DNA from: SVQP01 sp045594705
Lineage (GTDB): Bacteria; Bacillota; Clostridia; Oscillospirales; CAG-272
Reading direction: 5' to 3'
DNA: 64,000 bases
Assembly (NCBI GenBank): GCA_045594705.1
Contig: JAZNZB010000081.1
Coordinates: forward strand, 1 to 64,000
Shown here: positions 9,254 to 18,991 of the stretch, piece after piece
How positions within the stretch are numbered: the first letter of the stretch is position 1
Layout of the letters: every line of letters starts with the position of its first letter
Program-made: the position numbers and the translations under genes
The notes under the pieces: model-generated
Told to the model about the DNA's origin: nothing
The model's database searches: none
Seen by the model: the letters and a program-made list of their open reading frames with translations, nothing else

Positions 9254-10658
9254 ATTTGCCGTGCGTCTCCCGGACGGGTACGCACAAAGCACACCCGTGC
9301 TCGTTGCCTTTTCGGGCGGTGCGGATTCCACACTGCTTTTGCACCTTTTGCACGAGCGTGCGCAAACGCACAACGCACCGCTCTTTGCTGTACACGTACA
9401 TCACGGCATTCGCGGCAAGGAAGCGGACAGAGACCTGGAGTTTTGCAGACAGGCTTGCAAAGAGCTGCATGTTCCACTGTTTGCGATCAAGGTCAACGTA
9501 CCCGCGCTTGCAAAAAAATCGGGGCAGAGCCTTGAAGAAGCCGCAAGACACGCACGCTACCGCCATTTTGCGCGCCTGATGCAACAGCACCATATTCCCC
9601 TGCTTGCCACCGCACACCATGCAAACGACAATCTGGAAACCGTGCTCTTCCGCATCTGCCGCGGAACCGGCACGCAAGGCTTACGCGGCATTCCCGCGTT
9701 CGCTCCCCTACCCGGTACATCCGAGGGCAGCTCTCTTTGCTTATTCAGACCGCTTTTGCAGCTGACCAAGCAGGAAATTTTAGACGAATGCGGCGCAAGA
9801 GGATTGGATTTTGTGACCGATGCCACAAACGCATGCGACGACTACGCGCGCAACCGCATCCGCAATCGCGTCATCCCCGAGCTGGAGCAATTGTTTGCAC
9901 ACCCCCAGCACGCTGCCCAACGGCTTTGCCGCGCAGCTGCCGAGGATTGCGATGCGCTGGACGCTGTGGCCGATCAGCTCTATGTCGCGCATGCAAACGA
10001 CGGTCGTCTGCCTACCGCACTTTTGCGCACGCAGCCGCCTGCCGTTGCAAAACGCTTGATCCGCCTTTGCTATGCGGACTTTGCACACCAAAGCGGGATC
10101 TCTTATGCCATGGCTGAGGCAGTGCACTTGGACGCCGTGTGGCAGCAGATCTGCGCGGGCAAGACCGGCAGCATCAGCCTGCCTTGCGATATTTGCGCCG
10201 TGATCGATCGCGATTTTCTGCGCATGACAAAGCACCAAAGGCACGTGCAAAAAATTTCCTATTCCGTTTTGCTGCAAGAGGGATGGACCGAGCTTTGTGA
10301 CGCAGATGTGACGGTTTGGGCGAATTTTCCCGAAAATCCTTTGATGGACACGCCTTGTCCTTCAAATGTTTACAATTTATATACAGAACTGCGGGTAAGA
10401 TTTGATACAATAGTAGGACAGGTCTTTTTGAGGCCGATCAAAGAAGGTGACGTCATCCTCTCGGGCGGTATGCATAAAAAAATCCGTAAGCTCTATTCGG
10501 AACAGGGCATTCCGCTTTCCCTGCGGGCAAAGCTCCCCTTGCTCTGCGATCATGACGGCGTCATTGCCGTACCCGGCATCTGCTTGCGCGACGGTGCTGC
10601 CGCTGCGCAGGATCAAAAAACGCTTGATCTACGCATTTATTTGCATAAAACAATTTGA
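9237..10658 (+). CDS. tilS: tRNA(Ile)-lysidine synthase TilS
   Basis: TilS adenylates C34 of the AUA-reading tRNA(Ile) and attaches lysine, so that it reads AUA. The 473-residue protein has the PP-loop SGGADS at 26-31, the HHGIRGKEADRDLEFC region, a middle helical domain and a C-terminal domain (VIAVPGICLRD). It starts inside the end of dnaB (17-nt overlap). ATG 9246 is a possible alternative start, and neither has a strong ribosome binding site, so translational coupling with dnaB is likely. The tilS-hpt-ftsH order is conserved in Firmicutes. Confidence 0.95.
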   Translation: MQDMDKFAVRLPDGYAQSTPVLVAFSGGADSTLLLHLLHERAQTHNAPLFAVHVHHGIRGKEADRDLEFCRQACKELHVPLFAIKVNVPALAKKSGQSLEEAARHARYRHFARLMQQHHIPLLATAHHANDNLETVLFRICRGTGTQGLRGIPAFAPLPGTSEGSSLCLFRPLLQLTKQEILDECGARGLDFVTDATNACDDYARNRIRNRVIPELEQLFAHPQHAAQRLCRAAAEDCDALDAVADQLYVAHANDGRLPTALLRTQPPAVAKRLIRLCYADFAHQSGISYAMAEAVHLDAVWQQICAGKTGSISLPCDICAVIDRDFLRMTKHQRHVQKISYSVLLQEGWTELCDADVTVWANFPENPLMDTPCPSNVYNLYTELRVRFDTIVGQVFLRPIKEGDVILSGGMHKKIRKLYSEQGIPLSLRAKLPLLCDHDGVIAVPGICLRDGAAAAQDQKTLDLRIYLHKTI

Positions 10659-10682
10659 TACTTCAATGAAAAGGGGCATACC

Positions 10683-11231
10683 ATGATAAAGAATGATATC
10701 GAAAAAATTCTTATCAGCGAGCAACAGTTGAGCGACATGATCGACCGACTGGCACTGCAGATCACCAACGATTATAAGGACTCAAAGCGTAAGCTGGTGT
10801 TCGTCGTCATCCTCAAGGGCTCGATCCCCTTTGCAACCGAGCTGATGAAGCGCGTCACACTGCCGCTTGAGATCGAGGTCATGAAGGTCTCGTCCTACGG
10901 CGCGGGCACAAAATCCTCGGGGGAGATCCGTATCCATACCGATCTGCTCCGCGACGACCTGCCCGATTGCGATCTTTTGATCATCGAGGACATCGTGGAC
11001 AGCGGCAGAACGTTGCAAAGACTGACTCAGCTTTTCGCCAACAGACTTGCAGGCAGCGTCAAGACCTGTACCATGCTGGATAAGCCCGATCGACGCGAGG
11101 TGGAATTCGTGCCCGATTATTGCGGCACGGTCATCCCCAACGAATTTGTGGTCGGCTTTGGCCTTGACTACAATGAAAAATACAGAAATCTGCCCTTTGT
11201 GGGCGTTCTGAAGCCGGAGATCTACCAGTAA
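10683..11231 (+). CDS. hpt: Hypoxanthine phosphoribosyltransferase
   Basis: This enzyme salvages hypoxanthine and guanine to IMP and GMP with PRPP. The 182-residue protein has the PRPP-binding signature LLIIEDIVDSGRTL, the flexible-loop region KVSSYGAGTKSSGEI, and the C-terminal VVGFGLDYNEKYRNLPFVGVL. AAAAGGGG lies 6 nt before the ATG. It follows tilS by 24 nt and precedes ftsH by 47 nt, the standard order. Confidence 0.97.
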   Translation: MIKNDIEKILISEQQLSDMIDRLALQITNDYKDSKRKLVFVVILKGSIPFATELMKRVTLPLEIEVMKVSSYGAGTKSSGEIRIHTDLLRDDLPDCDLLIIEDIVDSGRTLQRLTQLFANRLAGSVKTCTMLDKPDRREVEFVPDYCGTVIPNEFVVGFGLDYNEKYRNLPFVGVLKPEIYQ

Positions 11232-11278
11232 AATCCGGCAGCAGCGAATACATAGTACCCAACCAACGGAGGTTTTGA

Positions 11279-13363
11279 ATGAAGAATAATTTCAAGGTGA
11301 TCCTGTTTTACGTGATCTTTATTGCTGTGATCGCGTTCGTCGTCGTGATGCTGTTCACGGGCGGCAACAAACAGACCATCACCGACGTTACCGATTATCA
11401 GGACGTCATCAAGGTCTTCGCCGACACCAAGGATACAGACGGCGACGGCGTTGCAGACACAGGCGTGAAGAGCTGCGTGATCAGCTTCCGCCACAGAACC
11501 CTGACCTATACCACACATGAGGATAAGACTTACCGCTATGAGATCGCGGATATGGAATACTTCCAGCGTGACCTTAGCCCCATCATCGTCTCGCTTTCCG
11601 AGCAGGGACTGATCGAAGAGGTGGTCAACGAGCCGGTGATCACACTGCCCGGCTGGGTCTCCTATCTCCCCTTCCTTCTGATCATCGTGGTCTTTATCGT
11701 CTTCTATTTTATCGCCATGAAGCGCGCCAACAACGAGGGCAACAAGATCAACAACTTTGGCAAAGCACGCGTCAAAACGCCTGTGCCCGATGATAAGAAC
11801 AAGATCCGCTTCAAGGACGTAGCAGGCGCAGACGAGGAAAAGCAGGAGCTGCAGGAGATCGTGGAATTCCTCAAAGCCCCCGGCAAATTCTCCAGACTCG
11901 GCGCAAAAATTCCCCATGGCGTTCTGCTCATGGGCCCTCCCGGTACGGGTAAAACACTGCTTGCAAAGGCAGTTGCAGGTGAAGCCGGCGTTCCCTTCTT
12001 CTCGATCTCGGGCTCCGATTTCGTGGAAATGTACGTCGGTGTGGGTGCTTCCCGTGTGCGCGACCTGTTTGAAAGCGCGCGTAAAGCCCCCGCATCCATT
12101 ATCTTTATCGACGAGATCGACGCAGTCGGCCGTCACAGAGGTGCAGGTCTTGGCGGCGGTCACGACGAGAGAGAGCAAACGCTCAACCAGCTGCTGGTAG
12201 AAATGGACGGCTTTGGCTCTCACGAGGGCATTATCGTCATCGCAGCCACCAACCGCCCCGATATCCTTGACCCCGCACTGCTCAGACCCGGCCGTTTTGA
12301 CCGTCAGATCACGGTCAACTACCCCGACATGAAGGGCAGAGAGGAGATCCTCAAGGTGCATGCCAAGGGCAAGCCGATCGAGGAGACGGTAGACTTTGCC
12401 GAGATCTCCAAGCATACCCCCGGCTTTACCGGTGCCGATCTTGCCAACCTGCTCAACGAGGCTGCACTGCTGGCAGCTCGTAAGAACAAGTCCCTGATCG
12501 GTATGGAGGACATTGACGAGGCGTACCTCAAGGTCGTACTCGGTCCGCAGAAAAAGAGCCATATCCGCACCCCCGAGGACAACAAGCTTTGCGCATATCA
12601 CGAGGCAGGCCATGCAGTGGTTTCCTACTTCTGCCCCAAGGCCAACCCCGTATCCTATATTACCATCATTCCCGCAGGCTCTGCAGGCGGTGTGACGCTC
12701 ACGCCTCCCACCGAGGACAGAATGGGCAGAACCAAGGGTCAGATGTTAGACGACGTTGCAGTCGCACTTGGCGGCCGTGCTGCCGAGCAGCTGGTGCTGG
12801 AGGATATCTCCACCGGCGCATCCAGCGATATCCAGCACGCAACCTCCACCATTCGCAGCATGATTACCCGCTACGGTATGTCCGAGACGCTCGGTACCGT
12901 GCTGTACGGCTCGGCACACTCCAGCTCCGAGGTATTCCTTGGCAGAGACTTCTCTTCCGGCAAGGATTACTCCGAGGAAACGGCTGCTGCCATTGACCGC
13001 GAAACCAGACTGATCATGGATGCGCAGTACAAGCGCGCCATCGAGATCCTTTCCGCGCACATGGATAAGCTGCACTTTATTGCAGAGTATCTTCTGAACC
13101 ATGAAAACATGGACGGCGACCAGTTCAAGGCCGCCATGGACGGTTATCCCACGGTGGAAGAGCTTGAGCAAATGCTCGAAGAAAAGAAGCGCAAGAGCCG
13201 CGAGGAAAACGAGCAAAAAGAGCAGGCTGAGCAGGAGCGCGCACGTCGCGAGGCTGAGGAGAAGGCAAATGAGAATCCCTTCCCCTACGCACAGCCCGAG
13301 CCCGAAGAAGATAAGAAAAACGACAAAAAGGACGACGACAACAGCGGATTTTTCTCGCTGTAA
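11279..13363 (+). CDS. ftsH: ATP-dependent zinc metalloprotease FtsH
   Basis: This is a membrane-anchored AAA+ protease that degrades misfolded or regulated membrane and soluble proteins. The 694-residue protein has two membrane helices (about 7-25 and 120-142), an extracytoplasmic domain between them, an AAA module with Walker A GPPGTGKT (219-226), IIFIDEID, the SRH segment ALLRPGRFD, and the zinc site HEAGH (441-445). The C-terminal 80 residues are highly charged (Glu/Lys/Asp). Residues 52-60 read DTDGDGVAD, a calcium-loop-like motif that I do not expect in the FtsH extracytoplasmic domain. It ends at a bidirectional terminator. Confidence 0.98.
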   Translation: MKNNFKVILFYVIFIAVIAFVVVMLFTGGNKQTITDVTDYQDVIKVFADTKDTDGDGVADTGVKSCVISFRHRTLTYTTHEDKTYRYEIADMEYFQRDLSPIIVSLSEQGLIEEVVNEPVITLPGWVSYLPFLLIIVVFIVFYFIAMKRANNEGNKINNFGKARVKTPVPDDKNKIRFKDVAGADEEKQELQEIVEFLKAPGKFSRLGAKIPHGVLLMGPPGTGKTLLAKAVAGEAGVPFFSISGSDFVEMYVGVGASRVRDLFESARKAPASIIFIDEIDAVGRHRGAGLGGGHDEREQTLNQLLVEMDGFGSHEGIIVIAATNRPDILDPALLRPGRFDRQITVNYPDMKGREEILKVHAKGKPIEETVDFAEISKHTPGFTGADLANLLNEAALLAARKNKSLIGMEDIDEAYLKVVLGPQKKSHIRTPEDNKLCAYHEAGHAVVSYFCPKANPVSYITIIPAGSAGGVTLTPPTEDRMGRTKGQMLDDVAVALGGRAAEQLVLEDISTGASSDIQHATSTIRSMITRYGMSETLGTVLYGSAHSSSEVFLGRDFSSGKDYSEETAAAIDRETRLIMDAQYKRAIEILSAHMDKLHFIAEYLLNHENMDGDQFKAAMDGYPTVEELEQMLEEKKRKSREENEQKEQAEQERARREAEEKANENPFPYAQPEPEEDKKNDKKDDDNSGFFSL

Positions 13364-13382
13364 GCCGTCATAAGGTCATAAG

Positions 13383-13413
13383 GAAAACCCTCGCGATTTT
13401 CGCGAGGGTTTTC
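13383..13413. terminator. Bidirectional terminator between ftsH and the minus-strand membrane gene
   Basis: A 13-bp stem (GAAAACCCTCGCG paired with CGCGAGGGTTTTC) encloses a 5-nt loop. The A and T tracts lie within the arms, so it can work in both directions between the convergent genes. Confidence 0.85.
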
Positions 13414-13437
13414 TACATTTATTATATACAAATCTGA

Positions 13438-14040
13438 TCACGTTTCGCTCTCGTAGAGATACTCATGCACAGGTCCTGCAGGTTTGATCGGTATGAAGCT
13501 GAGAATGGGAAAGATCAGGAAGGCAAGCTCGGACAGGATCACCATACCCGCAATCAGCAGCCACGCACCCCAGGTGGGCACGTATGCCTTGAAAATGCGG
13601 AAATGGGAGATGTACAGAAGCACGGCCAGCCAGACAGAGGCCAGCAACGTCAGCACGGTCAGCACGACTGTTACGAGCGCGACAACACTCACCACGGCGT
13701 CGGGCAAAGTAAGCTCGGAAGAGAGCACCATAATGACCGCACCGATCACGGCCAGCGTCGCCAGCACGGAAAACACGATCACCGAGACCACACCCTGCTT
13801 GAGTAACGATTTTCTGTAAGGATCTTCACGCTCTGCAGCAGCATCTCCCGCGCGCAGAATTGCCACGGGCGGAAGCAAGAACGCCCACACCCAGGACCAG
13901 ACCGGACGAAACGCGCCCAATTTATTGCAAATACGTGCAAGCCCGATGGCTTGAATGACCGAGGGGATCAGCGCGATCAACGCCATGATAAAGAAAAAGA
14001 TTGCATAGATCAGCAGGACCATAATACTCAGATTAAGCAT
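13438..14040 (-). CDS. Unknown membrane protein, four to five predicted helices
   Basis: I do not recognise this 200-residue protein. It begins with a hydrophobic helix (about 5-30). A segment ARICNKLGAFRPVWSWVWAF looks like the start of the small DUF-type membrane domains found in Clostridia. Hydrophobic segments follow near 80-105, 112-145 and 158-185. A good promoter and AAGGAGAG ribosome binding site upstream, and a terminator downstream, show that it is a monocistronic gene. It has no obvious catalytic motif, and its neighbours do not suggest a role. Confidence 0.75.
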   Translation of the reverse strand: MLNLSIMVLLIYAIFFFIMALIALIPSVIQAIGLARICNKLGAFRPVWSWVWAFLLPPVAILRAGDAAAEREDPYRKSLLKQGVVSVIVFSVLATLAVIGAVIMVLSSELTLPDAVVSVVALVTVVLTVLTLLASVWLAVLLYISHFRIFKAYVPTWGAWLLIAGMVILSELAFLIFPILSFIPIKPAGPVHEYLYESET

Positions 14041-14077
14041 ATCTTGCTCTCCTTACGTCAAAAGAATTGGATGCTTT

Positions 14078-14106
14078 ATTATAGCATATGCATCATGGTA
14101 TGTCAA
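14078..14106 (-). promoter_or_regulatory. Sigma-A-type promoter of the 200-residue membrane protein gene
   Basis: On the minus strand, TTGACA (14106-14101) and TATAAT (14083-14078) are separated by 17 nt, 38 nt upstream of the ATG. Confidence 0.85.
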
Positions 14107-14178
14107 GAGGAAAGAATCTTCACCATGCTTGCCCCAAGAGTCATCCGCAAACGTGCCCGACACCCCATTCACGTGCCC

Positions 14179-14329
14179 TTGTAGGGACCGGCGTCCCCGA
14201 CGGTCCGGACTAATCCAAAAATATCATGTAGGGCCCGCCCCTATAATGCGAACGCGGACCGTCGAGGACGCCGGTCCCTACAAAAAGTTGCTGCGGCAGT
14301 AGCGGGCTGTCGAGGACGTCAGCCCCTAC
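14179..14329. repeat. Inverted-repeat island of GTAGGG-type palindromic units
   Basis: A 29-nt arm at 14179-14207 and its inverted copy at 14255-14283 differ by one base. A third related unit in the inverted orientation lies at 14303-14329, and a shorter relative (TGTAGGGCCCGCCCCTATA) lies at 14227-14245. The shared pattern is GTAGGG..CGRCGTCCTCGAC.G.CCG. The same family recurs at 21348-21451. This fills the middle of the 455-nt gap between the membrane protein gene and alr; the rest holds only the two flanking promoters. No transposase is nearby. Confidence 0.85.
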
Positions 14330-14436
14330 CAATGGATGCTTCGCGTTTCCTTTACCGATCACAATCAAGCCTAACTGCTGCAGGCGGCGAGCGTATTTAG
14401 CTCCTAAAAATTCTCAAAAATCTTCCCTCGGACATG

Positions 14437-14465
14437 TTGCAATATTTGTCTTGTTGTGATATACT
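14437..14465 (+). promoter_or_regulatory. Sigma-A-type promoter of the alr operon
   Basis: TTGCAA (14437-14442) and TATACT (14460-14465) have a 17-nt spacer, 30 nt before the GTG start of alr. Confidence 0.75.
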
Positions 14466-14495
14466 AAGAAAAGAAACCTACAGGAGGCACTCTCT

Positions 14496-15734
14496 GTGAA
14501 GCAAATAGATCAATTCCTGCCCGCATCCGTTGACAATCACCGTGTGTGGGCTCATATCGACCTTGACGCATTGGTCAATAACTACGTCGTTTCCAAAAAT
14601 TACATACAAGAGCAAAACCCCGACTCGGTCGCCATTGCGGTCATCAAGGCAGATGCCTACGGGCATGGCATTGAGCCTTGTGCATGCGCGCTGTACCGTG
14701 CAGGCTGCCGCCATTTTGCCGTGGCATCTGCAGAAGAAGGCGTTGCTATCAGACAGGCACTTGCTGATTTTGAAAAGACCGAGAATCAGGTCTCCGAGGT
14801 TCTGATCCTTGGCTACACAAACCCTGCATACGCCGCGCTGTTACATCAGCATCACTTGACACAGACACTGTTTTCCCCTGAATTTGCAAGGGATTTGCAT
14901 GTGTCCGCCAAGGCAGCGGGCGTCAAGCTTGCCGTGCACGTCAAGGTGGATACCGGGATGCACCGTATCGGCTATCCCGCCTTTACCCCCGAGCAGGCTG
15001 CCGAAACCGTGGAAGCAGTGTGCGCTCTGACCGACAGCTGCGACGCCTTTGACGTTTGCGGACTGTTTACCCATCTCTCCGACGCTGATTGCGGTAACTT
15101 CTGCTACGAGCAGTGGCAGCGATTTCTCTCTGTCAAGCAAGGCCTTGAGGCGCGCGGTAAATGCCCGCCCGTATGCCACGCATGCAATAGCCCCGGCTGT
15201 ATGCGCTATCCCGAGACATACCTCGACGGTGTTCGCATCGGTGCGTTACTCTTCGGCGTAGCTCCCGTCATCCCCCCGGAAGTCGACAGAAATCCCGGGT
15301 GCAATCTTTTTCCTGCAGAGCAGCTGCTCCCGGTCATGCGTCTGCAAACAAAAATCATTCAGCTCCACAAGGTTGCCGCGGGCGAGCCTGTGGGATACGG
15401 TGCACTTTACCGCGCCGAGCGTGAGAGAACCGTTGCCACGCTCTCGGCAGGATATGCGGACGGCTGGCGTCGCTCATATGCCGACACAGACGTAACCGTG
15501 CACACAGCCATGGGCGACAGGACCGCGCGCATGGTTGGCCGTATTTGCATGGATCTTTGCATGATCGACGTCACCGACCTGCCATGCAAGGTTGGCGACG
15601 TGGTCACCTTGTTCGGCAACGACGTGCAGTCGCTCGCCTCGCTTGCCAAGCACGCAAATTCGATCGCATACGAGGTTCCCTGCCTTGTCACTGCGCGCGT
15701 ACCTCGCATTTACCATCAAGATCAGGAATTATAA
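14496..15734 (+). CDS. alr: Alanine racemase
   Basis: This PLP enzyme makes D-alanine for peptidoglycan. The 412-residue protein has the PLP-lysine motif IKADAYGHG with Lys51, the barrel motif VKVDTGMHRIG, and the C-terminal domain segments GYGALYRAERE, LSAGYADGW and GRICMDLCMID. The start is GTG 14496, supported by AGGAGG 8 nt upstream. It is 21 nt from the lipoprotein gene downstream and probably heads a four-gene operon (alr, lipoprotein, AraC regulator, YitT protein). Confidence 0.97.
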   Translation: MKQIDQFLPASVDNHRVWAHIDLDALVNNYVVSKNYIQEQNPDSVAIAVIKADAYGHGIEPCACALYRAGCRHFAVASAEEGVAIRQALADFEKTENQVSEVLILGYTNPAYAALLHQHHLTQTLFSPEFARDLHVSAKAAGVKLAVHVKVDTGMHRIGYPAFTPEQAAETVEAVCALTDSCDAFDVCGLFTHLSDADCGNFCYEQWQRFLSVKQGLEARGKCPPVCHACNSPGCMRYPETYLDGVRIGALLFGVAPVIPPEVDRNPGCNLFPAEQLLPVMRLQTKIIQLHKVAAGEPVGYGALYRAERERTVATLSAGYADGWRRSYADTDVTVHTAMGDRTARMVGRICMDLCMIDVTDLPCKVGDVVTLFGNDVQSLASLAKHANSIAYEVPCLVTARVPRIYHQDQEL

Positions 15735-15755
15735 AGCTCAATTTGGAGGAAAAGT

Positions 15756-18137
15756 ATGAAAAAAACGTTGTCCATTCTCAGTATCGCCTTTGTGCTTCTG
15801 CTGCTGACGCTCACATTGACTGCTTGCGGCGATAAGGTCGAGGTGACAGAGAGCTGCGTGACTGACGTCACCTTGAACAAAAAAGGAACAGAGATCTCTG
15901 TCAAGGCCGCGCTGACCGAGGCAGATCTGGAAACCTTCAAGAACACGAGCATTTATACGCAAAAGCTCTATCTGATGGCGCTTGAGCCCGGAGAGACCAC
16001 AGAGGATCTTGCGGGCAAAAAGCCTGTGGCAGAGAGCAGCATGTCCACCTCGCCCAAGTTCTCGCTTTCTCTTTACGCCGAGGGCAATCTGCAGGCACAC
16101 TCCCGCCTGCACTGCGCTTTTGCCGTTGCGGTTTACAATAAAACCTTGGATTCCTACGTGCTTCTGACCTCGCCCGTATACGTCTCCAACGTATCCGACC
16201 TGGCTGAGAACACCGCGGATTTCCCAAAGGCAGATTCGATCAAGGGTCTGCATGCAACCGTTTCCTCGGATGCTGCGTATCTCGGTATCTCGCACGCGGT
16301 CGTCGAGCTTGACCCCTCGGTGCTGATCCTTGATGCCTATACCGACAGTGCGATCTCATACGTGTACGACGGACAGACCTATTATCTGGACCGCGGCGCG
16401 CTTGAGACACTGGACAAGCAGGTCACCGAATATACGGCACAGGGTGCGATCGTTTATCTGCGCCTGCGCATGCGCACTGCTCCCGACAAGGCCAATTCTC
16501 TGGTCTCCTGCCTGTATGCAGTCAGTGAACCCGCAAGCAAGGCACGCGCCTATGGCATCTGGATGGATGACGAGCAAAGCGCCTCGCTGATGGCCGGCTT
16601 CCTTGATTTCATCACCGACCGATACACCGATCCTTCGGGACAGCACGGCTTTTGCGGTGCACTGATCGTCGGCCGCAGCGTCAACGAGGCAAGCTCCAAC
16701 AACTACGTAGGCTCTGTGGAATTTGATCAATACGTTTCCCGCTATCAAGCACTTGTGCGCCTGGCGCATTCCACGCTCAAATCCCACTATGCAAACGGTC
16801 GCGTATACGTATCCGTCAGCAACAACCTGGCCGATACCAAATCTCTTTCCTCCAAAACCGATTGGACGACCCATTACTTTTTGGACCAATTCAATATTGA
16901 ATCCGCCTACAGCGGCAGCTTTGACTGGAGCGTAGCCGTTTCCGCCTATGCCTACGGCACGGGCAACGCAGACCCCACGTGGTCGGAGGAGAACGCAAGC
17001 GCGCTCAAGCTTTCCCCCGCTCACTTCTCTGATTTTACCTGGATGGCTGATCCCGATCACTACTACGAAGGCAGCCGCCGCCACGCCATCATCAGCGACT
17101 TTGAGGTTGCCCCGGGCAAGAGCCAGCAGGAGCAGGCAGCATCCTATGCATATGCCTATTACAAGGTGCTGGAAAACGGCCACGTGGATGCGCTGATCTA
17201 TTCAGCACACACCGACGCGCAAAGCCTGATTTCGGACTCCGGTCTCTGGGATACCGACAACAAGGGCGTTATGACCGAGCGTCGCGCACTCTACAACGTT
17301 TTTATGACCATTGACACCAAGGACACCTCTGCGCTGGATGCCATCGGCATTTCCTCTGCAGTCCCCGGCTGGAACTCTCTTTACAGCGCACAGTCCGCCA
17401 AGGCCGCTACACGTCGGTTTGTGACCGGCGCGGACGTCACAGGTGCTCCCTCCTCCAAGAGTCGCGTGCTCTTCTCCTTTACCGATGGCACGACCTGCAG
17501 CTTTACTCCCTCCGAGGGCATTTCTTACCTGGAGCTCAGCCGCAATGCCGCTCTTGGCTGGCCGGTACTCAACGCGCATCTGAATTACATGCAGCCGCAG
17601 ACCTATACGGGCATTTCCAATACCACGCTGCAGGGCTCGGATATCAAGGGCATCAAGACGCTGGCACTGACTCTTTGCGCAGATGCAGATACCGAGGCTC
17701 CGGTCAGTCTCAAGCTGCGACTGGTCAAGCAGGGCTCGTCCACAGTCTCTGCAGGCAACGAGCAGGTGGTTTACGAGGAGGTCACCGAAATTGCCGCTAA
17801 CACCTGGCAGATCGTATACTTTGACGTCTCCGAATTCACCTCCCTGGTAGACGGAGATGATCCCATCACCGTTTCGATCCAGCTCAAAGCTCCCGAGCTT
17901 GAAGAAGAAGGCTCTTGCACGTTGCTTTTGGACCGTGTGGAGATGTACGGCTCGGTCGGCGTTCAGTTCTACGAATGGATCATTATCATCGTCTCGGTGC
18001 TGGCAGTGCTTGCATTGATCGCAGGTCTTGTCTATCTCCTCTATCGCAAATACGGTGCGCCTGCCATCATTGCCAATATCTTCTGGAACGTCTCCAAGGG
18101 CAAGATCAAGCTGCGCCGCTATAAAAAGACGAGGTAA
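15756..18137 (+). CDS. Lipoprotein resembling DUF5722 family, C-terminal membrane helix
   Basis: The protein has 793 residues, with a lipoprotein signal ending LTAC (Cys24). The central part, from about residue 165 (IKGLHATVSSDAAYLGISHAVV and DGQTYYLDRGALETLDKQV), resembles what I recall of DUF5722, a family of barrel-like extracellular proteins in Clostridia related to glycoside hydrolases; a profile search is needed. Residues about 620-735 look like a jelly-roll carbohydrate-binding domain (NTWQIVYFDVSEF), followed by a membrane helix (about 743-768) and a basic cytoplasmic tail. A protein with both an N-terminal lipid anchor and a C-terminal helix is unusual. It sits between alr and an AraC regulator, which suggests sugar or cell-wall glycan use. 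Confidence 0.6.
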   Translation: MKKTLSILSIAFVLLLLTLTLTACGDKVEVTESCVTDVTLNKKGTEISVKAALTEADLETFKNTSIYTQKLYLMALEPGETTEDLAGKKPVAESSMSTSPKFSLSLYAEGNLQAHSRLHCAFAVAVYNKTLDSYVLLTSPVYVSNVSDLAENTADFPKADSIKGLHATVSSDAAYLGISHAVVELDPSVLILDAYTDSAISYVYDGQTYYLDRGALETLDKQVTEYTAQGAIVYLRLRMRTAPDKANSLVSCLYAVSEPASKARAYGIWMDDEQSASLMAGFLDFITDRYTDPSGQHGFCGALIVGRSVNEASSNNYVGSVEFDQYVSRYQALVRLAHSTLKSHYANGRVYVSVSNNLADTKSLSSKTDWTTHYFLDQFNIESAYSGSFDWSVAVSAYAYGTGNADPTWSEENASALKLSPAHFSDFTWMADPDHYYEGSRRHAIISDFEVAPGKSQQEQAASYAYAYYKVLENGHVDALIYSAHTDAQSLISDSGLWDTDNKGVMTERRALYNVFMTIDTKDTSALDAIGISSAVPGWNSLYSAQSAKAATRRFVTGADVTGAPSSKSRVLFSFTDGTTCSFTPSEGISYLELSRNAALGWPVLNAHLNYMQPQTYTGISNTTLQGSDIKGIKTLALTLCADADTEAPVSLKLRLVKQGSSTVSAGNEQVVYEEVTEIAANTWQIVYFDVSEFTSLVDGDDPITVSIQLKAPELEEEGSCTLLLDRVEMYGSVGVQFYEWIIIIVSVLAVLALIAGLVYLLYRKYGAPAIIANIFWNVSKGKIKLRRYKKTR

Positions 18138-18142
18138 TTGCG

Positions 18143-18991
18143 ATGGGTGCCATGTACGAAAACAAAAAGGGCGACTTTTCCTGTCGCAACGCGCTCTCCG
18201 GCCGATATCCGCTTGCGTTCGGTGCGCACCTGCACTATCACCTGGAAATGGTGTATATGCTGGAGGGCTGCACCACCTGCACGGTGGATACCGGAGAATA
18301 CACCATCGAAAGCGGTGACGTGCTGCTGGTTTTTCCCAACCAAGTGCACCGCTACGACCCTGCAGAAAAGGAAAAGTACCTTTTATTCATCATCAATCCC
18401 GATCTTTTGCCCGAGCTTTCCCGCAGCTTTTCGGGTGCTGCCCCTATCAGTCCCATTGTGCGCGGTGTGGGTAATGACCCTTACATGCACGAGCTGCTCA
18501 TGACACTCTCGCACACCGAGGACATGCCCGCCGACTACCGCGACGCCATTACCAAGGGCTATCTGCTCGCCTTCTTCGGTGAGCTTCTCTCCCGCATGAC
18601 CTTCCGCGAGAGCAATCAAACGGATTCTGTAACGCTGCGCTCCATCGTTTCCTTCTGTGCACAGAATTACAGCCGCGAGCTGACACTGAGCACGCTGGAA
18701 GAGGAGCTGCACTTGAGTAAATACTATATCTCTCACCTGTTTGGAAGCAAAATCGGTACGGGCTTTAACGACTACATCAACGCCCTGCGCGTTTCCGAGG
18801 CCTGCCGATACCTGCGCAGGACCAACAAAAGCATCACCGAAATTTCCACATTGGTAGGCTTTGGCACGCTGCGCACCTTTAACCGCGCCTTTATCAAACA
18901 GGTGGGCATGTCGCCCAGTGAATACCGTAAAACCGCCCCGGGCGGAAACGAACCCGAGCGAATTGGGATGGAGGTGACGGAAAATGCCTGA
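18143..18991 (+). CDS. AraC-family transcriptional regulator
   Basis: The protein has 282 residues. The N-terminal cupin-like sensor domain contains HLHYHLEMVYMLEG and GDVLLVFPNQVHRY, the usual pattern of sugar-sensing AraC proteins. The C-terminal double helix-turn-helix (about 175-270) has LSKYYISHLF and the ITEISTLVGFGTLRTFNRAF signature. It starts 5 nt after the lipoprotein gene and overlaps the YitT gene by 8 nt. It may control this operon or genes outside the window; the inducer is unknown. Confidence 0.93.
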   Translation: MGAMYENKKGDFSCRNALSGRYPLAFGAHLHYHLEMVYMLEGCTTCTVDTGEYTIESGDVLLVFPNQVHRYDPAEKEKYLLFIINPDLLPELSRSFSGAAPISPIVRGVGNDPYMHELLMTLSHTEDMPADYRDAITKGYLLAFFGELLSRMTFRESNQTDSVTLRSIVSFCAQNYSRELTLSTLEEELHLSKYYISHLFGSKIGTGFNDYINALRVSEACRYLRRTNKSITEISTLVGFGTLRTFNRAFIKQVGMSPSEYRKTAPGGNEPERIGMEVTENA

